Source of the DNA: Paraburkholderia sp. NMBU_R16
Lineage (GTDB): Bacteria; Pseudomonadota; Gammaproteobacteria; Burkholderiales; Burkholderiaceae
Direction: 5' to 3'
DNA: 64,000 nt
Assembly (NCBI RefSeq): GCF_013282575.1
Contig: NZ_JAAAYE010000023.1
Coordinates: forward strand, 1 to 64,000
How positions within the stretch are numbered: the stretch's first letter is position 1; each line of letters starts with the position of its first letter. The notes under the pieces are model-generated. The model worked only from the letters and a program-made list of their open reading frames with translations. It ran no database searches and was not told the DNA's origin. This document shows positions 34,095-44,600 of the stretch, one piece after another. Position numbers and translations under genes: made by a program.

Positions 34095-36629
34095 ATGAAA
34101 GAGAGGGGCTATACGACCGACGACGTCGTGAAGCGCGCCAGCGAGCCGGACCTTGAAGGCATGCCACCTGGCGTCGCACGGCCGCGCAGGCCCGCCCGAA
34201 TGCTCCGCGCCGCTATCGTCGCGGTGTTGCTCGGCTTGGCGCTGCTCGCGCTGGCGGGCGTCGGCGGACGCGCGCTCTTGCGTGCGGGCCTGCCCTCGCT
34301 CGACGGTACGCGCCCGGCGCCCGCGCTCAGCCACGAGGCCACGATCGAGCGCGACGCGCTCGGCGTGCCGACGATCAGCGCGGGCAGCTCCGCCGATCTC
34401 GCCTACGCCACCGGCTTCGCCCATGCGCAAGATCGCTTCTTTCAAATGGACCTGCTACGCCGCGTTGCGGCCGGCGAACTCGCCGCACTGATCGGGCCGG
34501 CCGCGGTGGAACTCGACCGCACTCACCGGTTACACCGGTTCCGCGCCCGTGCGCACGAGATTGCCACAGCGCTCGACGCCAACTCGCGCGCGCTGCTCGA
34601 ACGCTACGCGGCAGGCGTCAACGACGGGCTCGCATCGCTGCGGAGCCGGCCATTCGAGTACTGGCTGCTGAGCAGCCAGCCGCAATCGTGGCGTGCCGAA
34701 GACACGCTGCTGGTCGTCTACGCGATGTACTTCGATCTGCAGTACGGCGAACTCCGTCGCACGCTGGCCCGCGCGGCACTGAGCGAGCGGGTGTCGCCCG
34801 ATCTGCTGCGATTTCTGCTGCCAACCTCGAGCCACTGGGACGCGCCGCTCGACTCGATGCCGGCGCCCGATGCCGCGTTGCCGACACCACCGCCCGCACC
34901 TGACTGGCTGCGTGCGGCGCCACTACGCACGGCTGCGCTCGATCCCGGTGCACCGGGCTTGGACTCCTCCATGATCGGCAGCAACAGCTGGGCGATCGAT
35001 CGGAACGCAAGCTTCGACGGCCGGGCGATCGTCGCCAACGATATGCATCTCGGCCTGTCGCTGCCGAATATCTGGTACCGCGTCGTGCTGCGCGCGCCCG
35101 ACCGAAACGGCGTACTTCGTCAATTGACCGGCGTCAGCCTGCCCGGCACGCCGGGCATCGTCGCCGGCAGCAACGGCCGCATCGCATGGGGCTTCACGAA
35201 CAGCTACGGCAACTTCATCGACGTCGTCGAACTCGACGTCGATCCGCACGACCCGCTGCGCTACCGGACACCGACCGGCGATTGGGAGCGCGCGCGGGTA
35301 TATCGCGAACGGATCGACGTGCGCGGCGCGCCGGCCGCCGAACTCGATGTCGCCGATACGCGCTGGGGGCCGATGTTGAAGGCAGATGGGCACAGCTACG
35401 CGATCCGCTGGGCCGCGCACGACGCGCGCGCGGTGAACCTCGGTCTCGGCCGGCTCGCCGATGCGGACGACGTGCCGACGGCGCTGGCTGCCGCCGCGGC
35501 GTGCGGAATCCCTACGCAGAACATCGTCGTGGCGGACGCTGCCGGGCATATCGGCTGGACGCTCGCCGGGCCGTTGCCGCGCCGGGCCGTTGCATCATCT
35601 GAATCCGCGCCATCCGCAGCGCCCTCTTTGCCGGATTTACCGGTGCGCGCGAATGCGTACCGCGGGTGGGACGGCTACCTCGATCCGAGCGACTATCCGC
35701 GCCGCATCGACCCGCATGCAGCGCGGCTATGGACCGCGAACAGCCGACAATTGAGCGGCGCCGCGCAATCGTTGATCGGCGACGCAGGCAGCGACGTCGG
35801 TGCCCGCGCAACGCAAATCCGCAACGCGCTGTTTGCGCGCGAGCATTTCGCCGAGCGCGACCTGCTCGCTCTGCAGATCGACGATCGCGCGCTCTGGATC
35901 GAGCGATGGCGCCGCATCGCCCTCGACGCACTCGATGCGAACGCGCTCGCCGGCCACCCGCAGCGCGCCGAGTATCGACGCCTGCTCGAGCAATGGAACG
36001 GCCGTGCCGATGCCGGCGCGGTGGGCTACACGCTGCTTCGCGCGCTCCATGCGGCGATGTACGACGCATGGTTCGGCCGCCTCGACGAGACGCTCGCCAA
36101 GCGCGATCCGAATTTTGGCTATCGGCTCGCGACCTCGCGCTCGCTCGCGGTCATGGAAGCGCTCGCGCAGCATCATGCGTGGCTCCCGCCTGGCGTTGCC
36201 GACTGGCACACATTCGTGCTCGACCGGATCGATCGCAGTATCGAGGTCGTCACCCGCGACGGCACACGGCTTGCCGATGCGCGCTGGGGCGAGCGCAACC
36301 GCGCGGCGATTGGGCATCCGTTCGCGCGGATGATTCCCACGTGGCTGCCGATGCTGCGCGGCCTGCTGATGGCTCCGCGCGAGCCGCTGCCCGGCGACGC
36401 GAATATGCCGCGCGTGCAGGCGCCGTCGTTCGGCGCGTCGGAACGGTTCGTGATATCGCCCGGGCATGAGCGCGATGCGCTCTTCGAGATGCCCGGCGGT
36501 CAATCGGGCAACCCGATGTCGCCGTACTTTCTCGCAGGCCACCGCGCATGGGTCCGCGGTGAAGCGGAGGCGTTGCTGCCCGGTCCGGCCGAGCATCGAC
36601 TCGTGCTGACGACTACACAGACTCGATGA
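34095..36629 (+). CDS. Penicillin acylase family (Ntn) amidohydrolase
   Basis: An 844-residue precursor. An N-terminal membrane anchor (AAIVAVLLGLALLALAGVGG) is followed by the alpha-chain with RDALGVPTISAGSSADLAYA and GFAHAQDRFFQMDLLRRVAA, a linker near 260-300, then the beta-chain with its N-terminal nucleophile Ser in MIGSNSWAI. Family residues RAIVANDMHLGLSLPN and SLPGTPGIVAGSNGRIAWGF follow, and it ends MPGGQSGNPMSPYF. These enzymes self-cleave and hydrolyse amides such as beta-lactams or acyl-homoserine lactones. The ATG is preceded by GAGGA; a GTG 24 bases upstream is an alternative. It is monocistronic. Substrate unknown; quorum quenching is a possibility only. Confidence 0.93.
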   Translation: MKERGYTTDDVVKRASEPDLEGMPPGVARPRRPARMLRAAIVAVLLGLALLALAGVGGRALLRAGLPSLDGTRPAPALSHEATIERDALGVPTISAGSSADLAYATGFAHAQDRFFQMDLLRRVAAGELAALIGPAAVELDRTHRLHRFRARAHEIATALDANSRALLERYAAGVNDGLASLRSRPFEYWLLSSQPQSWRAEDTLLVVYAMYFDLQYGELRRTLARAALSERVSPDLLRFLLPTSSHWDAPLDSMPAPDAALPTPPPAPDWLRAAPLRTAALDPGAPGLDSSMIGSNSWAIDRNASFDGRAIVANDMHLGLSLPNIWYRVVLRAPDRNGVLRQLTGVSLPGTPGIVAGSNGRIAWGFTNSYGNFIDVVELDVDPHDPLRYRTPTGDWERARVYRERIDVRGAPAAELDVADTRWGPMLKADGHSYAIRWAAHDARAVNLGLGRLADADDVPTALAAAAACGIPTQNIVVADAAGHIGWTLAGPLPRRAVASSESAPSAAPSLPDLPVRANAYRGWDGYLDPSDYPRRIDPHAARLWTANSRQLSGAAQSLIGDAGSDVGARATQIRNALFAREHFAERDLLALQIDDRALWIERWRRIALDALDANALAGHPQRAEYRRLLEQWNGRADAGAVGYTLLRALHAAMYDAWFGRLDETLAKRDPNFGYRLATSRSLAVMEALAQHHAWLPPGVADWHTFVLDRIDRSIEVVTRDGTRLADARWGERNRAAIGHPFARMIPTWLPMLRGLLMAPREPLPGDANMPRVQAPSFGASERFVISPGHERDALFEMPGGQSGNPMSPYFLAGHRAWVRGEAEALLPGPAEHRLVLTTTQTR

Positions 36630-36670
36630 CCGTTCGATTCGAAAGACGCAGCTGAAGCGCCCGGCAGGCG

Positions 36671-37606
36671 TCAGTGCGGCGGCGACAAGCGACGAAAGCG
36701 CTTCCACAACTTCTTCAGCGAATCGTGATCCGCCGCAACGCGCGACGCGAGATAGCCTCTCGCATACGCCACACCTGCCGCGGTCTGCTCGTGGTCCGAT
36801 GCCAGTGCTTTGAGGAGGGCCTCTCCCACCGCCGCATCGTTGCGCCAGCCGAGGTCGTCCTGAAGCTTGCCGAGCGCCTCCAGGTAATGGCGCACCACCT
36901 CCTTCGGATACAGTGAACCAAAGAACTCCGTGGCATACCGCAGTTTCTTCGCGGCAATGCGCGCGCGGTGACGCCGCTGCGCATCGAGGTCCGGCAGGTG
37001 CCGGCCACGCTTGATCAGCTTTCGATGGCGCCTGCGCAGCGTCTCGCTGGCGAATGCCTCGATCGATCGATCGAGTGCGGCGAGCTGGTCGCCGTCCATT
37101 TCGTCGCGCCACCCCGCCTGATCGACCCAACGCGTCAATTCGGTGACGAGCTGCGTGTAGCGTGCGGAGTCGACTGCCGCCGCCGCAGCCGCGCGATTGA
37201 GCTTACCGATATCCGCGGCCGCTTGCCTCACCGCACCCGTGTCGGTATCGCCTGGGGCACCGGCGAACGCCATGCGCAGCGTCGAATTGAGCATGACGTC
37301 CCAGTCGCGAGCGGCACCGAGTTCCCCCGCGATCCATCGCAGTTCTTCCTGCAAGAAAGATGGCGTCGGAACCACACCCTCGAAAAGATCGAATGCGGAA
37401 CGCAAACGCCGCAGGCCCACGCGCATTTGATGAACGCTCGAAGGATCGTGACCCGACACGACGCCCCGTTCGTTACCGTGGACCTGTGCGAGGCAATTCT
37501 GGGCAACGCGCCGAAACGCGCCCTCGACCGTATCGTTTTTCTTGAGCTTGACAGGAAGCGCATGTACGGCCCGGCTCTGTTCCTTCACGCGAAGCTCCCG
37601 TTCCAT
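36671..37606 (-). CDS. CHAD domain protein
   Basis: A 311-residue, all-helical, highly basic protein made of one CHAD domain. The conserved His-rich pattern is visible (SVHQMRVGLRRLRSAFDLF, GAARDWDVMLNSTLR, then RRRHRKLIKRGRHL and HRARIAAKKLRYATEFFGSL). CHAD proteins bind inorganic polyphosphate through these Arg/Lys/His rows. The usual CYTH partner domain is absent, so it is a stand-alone CHAD protein. A PPK2 kinase gene lies 17 kb away in the same window, but not in an operon with it. It is convergent with the acylase gene. Confidence 0.93.
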   Translation of the reverse strand: MERELRVKEQSRAVHALPVKLKKNDTVEGAFRRVAQNCLAQVHGNERGVVSGHDPSSVHQMRVGLRRLRSAFDLFEGVVPTPSFLQEELRWIAGELGAARDWDVMLNSTLRMAFAGAPGDTDTGAVRQAAADIGKLNRAAAAAAVDSARYTQLVTELTRWVDQAGWRDEMDGDQLAALDRSIEAFASETLRRRHRKLIKRGRHLPDLDAQRRHRARIAAKKLRYATEFFGSLYPKEVVRHYLEALGKLQDDLGWRNDAAVGEALLKALASDHEQTAAGVAYARGYLASRVAADHDSLKKLWKRFRRLSPPH

Positions 37607-37795
37607 GGCTTTCGCTCAGACCGCGCACCGGCGGCGGTGGTTAGCGATTCTTGCCGTTGCCGGTAGTTTAGTCCGGAAGCCATTGAGCCCGCGGGCGGCC
37701 AGCGCGGCGACTCCATGTACCGGCCGATTCGTTCGGGCCATCGAGCGGGCACGATAGATGCTCCACCGGGGTAACGCCACAACCCCATCGTTTGA

Positions 37796-39055
37796 GTGAA
37801 GCCGACAATCCCACTACTCGCGGTCAGTTTCTTTGCAGCCGATGTCCAGGCGGGTGCCGGCCCGTTCCTCGGCATTTATCTGCAGGAACACGGGTGGCGC
37901 CCCGATACGATCGGCTCCGTCTTGACGATGGGCGCGATCGTCGCGATGCTCGTCACGACACCCGCGGGTGCACTTGTCGATGCCATCTCCCATCGGCGTG
38001 CTCTCGTCGTGGGTGCCAGCGCCCTGACGATCGTCGCCGCGATCGTGATCTGGCTCTCGCGCGCGTATTGGCCGATCGCGTCGGCGCAGATCGCGACCGC
38101 CGTTGCGGGTTCAGTCATGGGGCCAACGCTGACCGGCTTGACACTCGGGATGGTCGGCCGAAAGAACTTCGATCTGCAATACGGCCGCAACCAAGTAGCG
38201 AACCACGCCGGCAACATCGCGGCAGCCGTGTTCTCCGGTGTGGCCGGATGGCGCTTTGGTATTTCGTATGTGTTCGTGCTCAGTGCCGTCTTCGGCGTTG
38301 CGTGCATCGTATCGGCGCTTCTGATTCCCTCGCGCGCGGTCCATCGGCACTATGCACGCGGCCTCGCGCACGCCGACGACAAAGATCGCTCGCAAGCGCG
38401 TGCGCAAAGCGTGCGCGTTCTGTTGCAGAACCGGCCGCTGCGGCTACTTGCCATCGCGCTGGCCGCATTCAGCCTAGGCAACTCCGCGATGCTGCCGCTA
38501 TACAGTCTTGCCGTTGCGGCCGATCACCACAGCCTCGCAAGCCAGCTCACCGCGGCCAATCTCGTCATTTCGCAAGTGGTGATGTTGATCGCCGCTGTGT
38601 ATGCGTATCGCGCCATCCGGCGCTGGGGATTCTGGTGGGTCATTCTAGCGACGCTCGTCACGCTGCCGGTCAGAGCACTGACCGCCGCATGGCTGACGAC
38701 ACCCTGGGGCATTGCGCCGGTCCAGATTCTGGATGGCGTGGGCTCCGGGCTGCAAAGCGTCGCGGTACCGGCGCTGGTCGTCCACTTGTTACACGGTAGC
38801 GGGCGGGTCAATCTGGGCCAGGGCGCGCTGTTCACCGTCGAGGCCGTCGGCGGCTGCCTGAGTCCGCTGCTGGGCGGATGGCTTGCCAGCCGCCTCGGTT
38901 TTCCGACGGCGTTCGTGATACTGGGAAGCCTCGCGGCCGTTTCGCTGATGGTGTGGGTCTTACCGGGGGCGACGATCCGTCGAGCGTGCGACAGCCGCCG
39001 CGACGAACTCGAGCGAATCCCGGACATCGACGTCTCTGCGTTGTTTCAGCGATGA
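37796..39055 (+). CDS. MFS transporter
   Basis: A 419-residue, 12-TM facilitator with a GTG start. Helix 1 begins ACFFAADVQAG-like (SFFAADVQAGAGPFLGIYLQ), the loop after TM2 is GALVDAISHRRALVV, and a charged central loop lies near 185-205. The C-terminal half opens LLAIALAAFSLGNSAMLPLY. The opening DVQAGAGPFLGIYL wording marks a drug/metabolite efflux-like clade common in Burkholderia. There is no regulator or partner beside it. Substrate unknown. Confidence 0.9.
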   Translation: MKPTIPLLAVSFFAADVQAGAGPFLGIYLQEHGWRPDTIGSVLTMGAIVAMLVTTPAGALVDAISHRRALVVGASALTIVAAIVIWLSRAYWPIASAQIATAVAGSVMGPTLTGLTLGMVGRKNFDLQYGRNQVANHAGNIAAAVFSGVAGWRFGISYVFVLSAVFGVACIVSALLIPSRAVHRHYARGLAHADDKDRSQARAQSVRVLLQNRPLRLLAIALAAFSLGNSAMLPLYSLAVAADHHSLASQLTAANLVISQVVMLIAAVYAYRAIRRWGFWWVILATLVTLPVRALTAAWLTTPWGIAPVQILDGVGSGLQSVAVPALVVHLLHGSGRVNLGQGALFTVEAVGGCLSPLLGGWLASRLGFPTAFVILGSLAAVSLMVWVLPGATIRRACDSRRDELERIPDIDVSALFQR

Positions 39056-39076
39056 GCAAGCCTCGGCGACGGGAAT

Positions 39077-39757
39077 TCAATCGTGTGCCGGGTCGTCGAT
39101 CGGCATGCCCAACTCGGCTGCCATGCGCTCCACGAGTGCCCGCAGTTGGGTGACTTCGTTGGCCAGGCGCTTTTGTTCGGCTCTCAACGCCTCGAACTCG
39201 GAGGATGGGATCGAGGATTCGGTGAATTCGCGCGCGCCGGCCATTTCGTCGATGTTCACCTCGCCGCACAGCAGATGCATCCAGCGGTTTCCGCGTTCGC
39301 CGGGGGCACAAGGCAGCTTGATGGCCAGCGCTGGCGTGCGTGCGGCGAGTTCGTCGAGGAACGCCTCGACCGAGGAGTTGTCCGCGAAACCGTGCAGACG
39401 TGCTGCGTTCAGTCGCAATTCGGCAGCCGTTTGCGGGCCGCGCAGGAGCAGAATGGTCAGCAGAGCGGCCGCTTGACTTGGTATGCCGAGGACGCGATTC
39501 ATGTTGTGTTCGTACCGCGTGACTCGGCTACTGCTCGCTTCCATGACGAGGCTCAAACGCTTTAGACCATCGATAGCGGTCTGGACTTCGGATTCGGTGA
39601 CGTTCATGACGGGCGAACGCGCAGTCTTTTGGTTGCAGCCCGCCGTCAACGCGTTCAGCGACAGCGGGTAGGTGTCCGGGACGGTGTGCTGCTTTTCGAC
39701 CAGGACGCCGAGGACACGGGCTTCTAGGGCAGTGAGGTCGCGCAGGGTTTGGGTCAT
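39077..39757 (-). CDS. YceH family (DUF480) protein
   Basis: A 226-residue protein with the family's tandem winged-helix pattern. It starts LTALEARVLGVLVEKQHTVP and continues YPLSLNALTAGCNQKTARSP, then LLLRGPQTAAELRLNAARLH, with a C-terminal coiled coil (ALRAEQKRLANEVTQLRALV). I chose the ATG at MTQTLRDL, where family homology begins, over a 27-residue upstream extension. YceH proteins are conserved in proteobacteria but their role is not settled. The fold suggests DNA or protein binding. Confidence 0.93.
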   Translation of the reverse strand: MTQTLRDLTALEARVLGVLVEKQHTVPDTYPLSLNALTAGCNQKTARSPVMNVTESEVQTAIDGLKRLSLVMEASSSRVTRYEHNMNRVLGIPSQAAALLTILLLRGPQTAAELRLNAARLHGFADNSSVEAFLDELAARTPALAIKLPCAPGERGNRWMHLLCGEVNIDEMAGAREFTESSIPSSEFEALRAEQKRLANEVTQLRALVERMAAELGMPIDDPAHD

Positions 39758-39928
39758 GGGACAGGTGCGGGTAGTAAACATGGACAGCGCCGGGACGCCA
39801 TGCGTGCGCATGCTTCGCGACCGGCCCGAGGGACCCAATTGTAGATCGTTTGCCGAGGGCAGCTTTGCGAATGCGAGCGGTAGAATCTGCTCGAGAGCGA
39901 TGCCTTCACCGACACTGGATTAGCCAAC

Positions 39929-41464
39929 ATGAGCCAGACAGACAGCAGGCAGGACGCGACGCGGGAAACGGAGGAGCAGTTCCGAATTCTGGTGCAAGGC
40001 GTCACGGACTACGCGATTTTCATGCTTTCGCCAGCGGGCGTCGTGACCAGCTGGAATGTCGGGGCGGAACGGATCAAAGGGTACAAGCAGTTGGAAATCG
40101 TTGGCGAGCATTTCTCGCGTTTTTACACCGACGAGGACAAGGCGGCCGGCGTGCCCGCGCAGATTCTGGCCACCGCGGCACGCGAAGGCCGCGCCGAACG
40201 CGAAGGATGGCGGGTTCGCAAAGACGGTAGCCGCTTTTGGGCGCACGTCGTGGTAGATGCCATCCGGGACGATGACGGTTCTCTCGTCGGATTCGCAAAA
40301 GTGACGCGCGACATCACCGAGCGCAAGGAAGCGGCGCTGGCGCTCGAGAAAGCGAACGCCGCGCTGTTCCAGTCGCAGAAGATGGAGGCGATCGGGCGCT
40401 TGACGGGCGGCGTCGCGCACGATTTCAACAACCTGCTCGCGGTGCTTTCCAACGGTCTTGAAGTACTGGCGATCCAGTCGCGCACGCCGATCGACAGGAA
40501 GATGATCGAGGGGATGCGACGGGCGATCGACCGCGGCGCATCGCTCACTCAGCAGTTGCTTTCGTTCGCGCGGCAACAGCCGCTGCAGGCGCAGTTGCAC
40601 GAGTTGAACGCACTGATTCGCGATTTCGCGCCGATGCTTTCACGGGCTGGCAATCGCAACATTCGTCTGGAGTATTCTCTTGACGCCCAGCCAGCCCTGG
40701 CAATTGTCGATGCAGCGCGTTTCGAGGCGGCGTTGCTCAATCTCGTCGTCAACGCGGTCGATGCCATGCCTGACGGCGGCACGATCACGATTCGCACGCA
40801 GATAGTCGAATCGGGCACGGGGGTGACCCCGGCACTGCCTGCCGGTCGCTACGTCCGCATCTCGGTCACAGACACAGGGACAGGCATGGACAGCGATGTG
40901 CTGGCGCAAGCGTTCGAGCCGTTTTTTACAACGAAGCAGGCCGGCAAGGGGACGGGGCTCGGGCTCAGCCAGGTGTACGGCTTCATCGCGCAATCGGGCG
41001 GCGACGTCCAACTGTCGAGCGAATTGGGCAAGGGCACGCGAGTCGAACTCTATCTGCCGGCCGCGGAGCCGGCGGCACCGGTGAAGGTGCCCTCCGCACC
41101 GAAGGCCGAGACCGTTCTGCTGGTCGAGGATGAGCCCGACGTGTTGGGCTTGGCGTCGGAGCTGCTGGTGAGCATCGGGTACGAGGTGGTGCCGGCGAGC
41201 AGCGCATCCGAGGCGGTGGAAATCCTCAGGGATCGCACAGACATCGGCGTTGTCGTCAGCGATATTTCGATGCCCCACGGCATTAGCGGGCTCGATCTTG
41301 CGCGTCAGGTCCGGTCGCAGTATCCGATGATCAGGATGGTGCTGACATCGGGGTACCTGCCCGCTCCGCTTCAGGACGATAACGGCCAATTGAGCGACGT
41401 GACGTTCGTGCCGAAGCCCTATCGACTGGCCGATCTCGCGAAAGCGCTGCGAGCGAGGCAGTAA
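39929..41464 (+). CDS. PAS hybrid sensor histidine kinase
   Basis: A 511-residue cytoplasmic kinase: PAS domain 15-130 (FRILVQGVTDYAIFMLSPAG, GYKQLEIVGEHFSRFYTDED), PAC segment, HisKA-like dimerisation with the phospho-His in GGVAHDFNNLLAVLSN, HATPase with VVNAVDAMPDGG, DTGTGMDSDV, FTTKQAGKGTGLGLSQV, and a receiver domain 395-510 (VLLVEDEPDV, phospho-Asp in VVSDISMPHG, Lys in VPKPYR). It has no TM helix, so it reads an internal cue. No separate response regulator is adjacent. The GVTDYAIFML PAS clade is often linked to light or redox sensing, but no cofactor motif (NCRFLQ) is visible. Confidence 0.94.
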   Translation: MSQTDSRQDATRETEEQFRILVQGVTDYAIFMLSPAGVVTSWNVGAERIKGYKQLEIVGEHFSRFYTDEDKAAGVPAQILATAAREGRAEREGWRVRKDGSRFWAHVVVDAIRDDDGSLVGFAKVTRDITERKEAALALEKANAALFQSQKMEAIGRLTGGVAHDFNNLLAVLSNGLEVLAIQSRTPIDRKMIEGMRRAIDRGASLTQQLLSFARQQPLQAQLHELNALIRDFAPMLSRAGNRNIRLEYSLDAQPALAIVDAARFEAALLNLVVNAVDAMPDGGTITIRTQIVESGTGVTPALPAGRYVRISVTDTGTGMDSDVLAQAFEPFFTTKQAGKGTGLGLSQVYGFIAQSGGDVQLSSELGKGTRVELYLPAAEPAAPVKVPSAPKAETVLLVEDEPDVLGLASELLVSIGYEVVPASSASEAVEILRDRTDIGVVVSDISMPHGISGLDLARQVRSQYPMIRMVLTSGYLPAPLQDDNGQLSDVTFVPKPYRLADLAKALRARQ

Positions 41465-41692
41465 GGTCGGACAACGCGCTTCGCGCGAGGGGCGAGGCCC
41501 GAACGCGCTGCGGGCTGCGTATGCCGCCGTCATTCACGCATGCTATATTCGCCGCGCATAACGATTGCACCGGCGATATCCGATATCTCAGAAAGTGGCG
41601 CAGGCCCCTGGGGCCTTAAAACAATGACGCTTTGCAGTGCCACCACCCGCTCTATTCAAAACACGGTTGGCCTGCTTTCGGGAATAAAAATA

Positions 41693-44600
41693 ATGAACCG
41701 CATTTATCGACTCGTTTGGAACCCTGTCCGGCGCATGTTGCAAGTCGCGTCCGAACTCGCCGTTGCGTCGCGCGGCGGCGCGAGCAGCGTACGCGTTCGA
41801 CGTCGTGGCTCGCGTCGCGCGACACGGCGGGCGATCCCCTCCATTGCCATGGCGGCGAGTTTTGTTGGTATGTCGCTTCCCGTGTCGGCCGTGACGTGTT
41901 CGGCGACCTCAACCACCGCATGTAGCGCGGCAGGCGGCTCAGGCGTGCCCGCACGCACCGGCAGCGGTGGCGCAGGCAATGGCGACGGCGGGGGAGCGAG
42001 CACCTTCAATTCGGGGACCGGCGCGACCGATGTACTGGTGGGCACCGGCGCCACCAACGGCTCGGGCGGCGCCGGTGCGGCGACGATGGACGGCTTGGGC
42101 GGCGCGGGTGGGGTCAGCGGCGGCGCGGTCAGTGGAGCGATCGCAATCAACGTTTCGGAATCCGGTAACGCGGGCTCGCCGGGCTCACTCGGGACCAACT
42201 TCGGGAGCGGCGGCGGGGGCGGCGCGGCAGACCTCTTCTTTACCGGCACGGATCTGACCGTCAATCCGGGCGCCACGGTTACCGGCGGCGCGGGTGGCGC
42301 GGGCGGCGCCGGCGCGTCGGCGGTCGTCTCGAACGGCGGAGGCGGCGGCGGAGGTGGCGCAGGTGTCATTTCCACGCTCGGCGCAGCGTCGATCACCAAC
42401 AACGGCGCCATTGTCGGCGGCGCCGGAGGCGCAGGCGGTGGCGGCGGGGCGACAGGATTCGGCGGGGGCGGCGGAGGCGGCGGCGACGGCATGGTCGCGC
42501 TCGGGGGAGGCACTCTCTTCGTCAATACCGGGAACGTGACCGGGGGTATCGGGGGCAGCGCGGGCGTCGGCACATCCGCGACGGGCAATGCTGCCGGCGA
42601 TAGCGGCGCAGGGGTTCGATTAGTCGGCGCGAGCACCGTGCTAGAGAACGTCGGCACTATTGCGGGCGGCGCTAGCGGCGGCGCGGCGGCCGGTGCTGGC
42701 GTCGTGACATACGGCAGTGCGGTCATCGTCAACGCCGGCACCATTAGCGGCGGGACCACCGGCGGCTCGAACGCATCGTCGATCGAGTTCGGCGGCACGG
42801 GCAATATCCTCCAACTCTTGACGGGCTCGGTACTGAATGGCGCCATCACGCTCGATGCCGGTGCGACCGCCAAGATTAGCGCGCAAAACACCGGGCTGTC
42901 GCTCACACCATCGGTCGTGCTGACCGACGCCGCATCGGCGGTCACGTTCGACGCCAGGACGGCGCCGCTGACCGTTTCCGGCGTTGTCACGGGCGCGGGC
43001 AGCGTCGCCGTTTCCGGCGCGAACGTCCCCATCACCATGAGCGCCGCCAATAGCTATACGGGCAGCACCACGATTGCCAGCGGCGGCCAACTCGCGCTGA
43101 GCGGGGGCGGCAGCATCGCCGCATCGAGCGGCGTGGCCGACAACGGGCTGTTCGATATCTCCGGTACGACCAGCGGCGCGTCGATTGCGAGCCTGACGGG
43201 CTCGGGCGTCGTCACGCTCGGCGCTCGAACGTTGACGATCACGAATGGCACGGGCACGTTCAGCGGCGCGATCGGTGGCACGGGCGGCTTGACCGTCAGC
43301 GGCGGAGCCATGACGCTCACGGGCACCAACACGTACCGGGGCGCGACGACCATCGGCAGCGGCACGCTCGCGCTCTCGGGCTCGGGAGACATCTCCGCGT
43401 CCAGTGGCGTAGCCGACAACGGCACGCTGGACATCTCCGCGACGACGAACGGCGCGACGATCGCCACTGTCTCGGGAACAGGCACGGTGGCGCTCGGCAG
43501 CAAGACGCTCACCGTCACCAACGGTTCTGGCACTTTCGGCGGTTCGATCGCGGGCACGGGGGGCCTCACTTTGGACGGCGGCGCCCTGACGCTGACATCG
43601 GCGAACGGATACACCGGGGCCACGACGATCAACGGCGGTACGCTCGCATTGACGGGTACTGGCACGCTGTCATCGGCAACGTCGGTGACGCTGGCGTCGG
43701 CGGCTGCCACGCTCGATCTGTCGGCCGCCGGCAGCCAGCAGATCGCCGCGTTGAGCGGCGCTGCGGGCTCGAACGTGGCGCTCGGCGCGAGCTCGCTGAC
43801 CGTCGGCGACGCAACCGATCGGACTTTCAGCGGCGCTTTGTCCGGTACCGGAGCGTTCATCAAGCAGGGAACGGGCATGCTCACGCTCGACGGCGCAAGC
43901 AACGCCTTCTCCGGAACGACGACGGTGGCTGCCGGTACGCTGGAAGTAGGCGATGCCGCCAATCCGTCCGCGCTGCTGGGCGGCAACGTGCAAGTCGCGG
44001 CAAATGCCACATTGCGCGGCCATGGGACAGTTGCCGGCAACGTCGCGAACAGCGGTGTCGTGGCGCCGGGCGGCTCGATCGGAACATTGACCGTGGGCGG
44101 CGACTATGCGCAGGCGGCGAATGGGACGCTCTCCATCGAAGTGAGCCCCACTCAAGGCTCGCAATTGAGGGTGGGCGGTACAGCGACGCTGAACGGCGTC
44201 TTGCAGATCGTCTACGATCCCGGTACTTATACGGCCCGTCGCTATGCGCTGCTCACGGCCACGAATGGTGTGCATGGCACTTTCTCGAACGTGACGAGCA
44301 CGACGTCCGTCGGCGCCGACCTCGGCTCGCTGCAGCAGTCGCTTGCCTATGGCGCGAACGAAGTGGACCTTGCGTTGGCGGCGGCGGCGTCCAACACGCC
44401 GGGCGGAAGCGGGGCGATCGTCGTCGCGCCGCAAGATACGACGATCTACACGACCGAGGGCACGTCGGCGCTGGGCCGCGCGCAATCAGTCAACGAGGCG
44501 CTGCTCGGCCGCTTGGGCCGAAGCGCGGGCGCCGGCGGCGCAGCAGCGTCGACCAGCGGCAGCTGGATTTCGGCTACGGGAACGAGCACGAACGTTTCGG

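Noticed and set aside
41704-43050. Pro/Ala-rich minus-strand frame of 448 codons opposite the autotransporter
   Set aside because: It is the reverse complement of the Gly-rich repeat region, which automatically yields Pro/Ala-rich open frames. There is no ribosome-binding site or domain.
43045-43950. Periodic repeats considered as a CRISPR-like array
   Set aside because: Units are about 280 bases, in frame and encode beta-helix turns; there are no short palindromic repeats with unique spacers and no cas genes.
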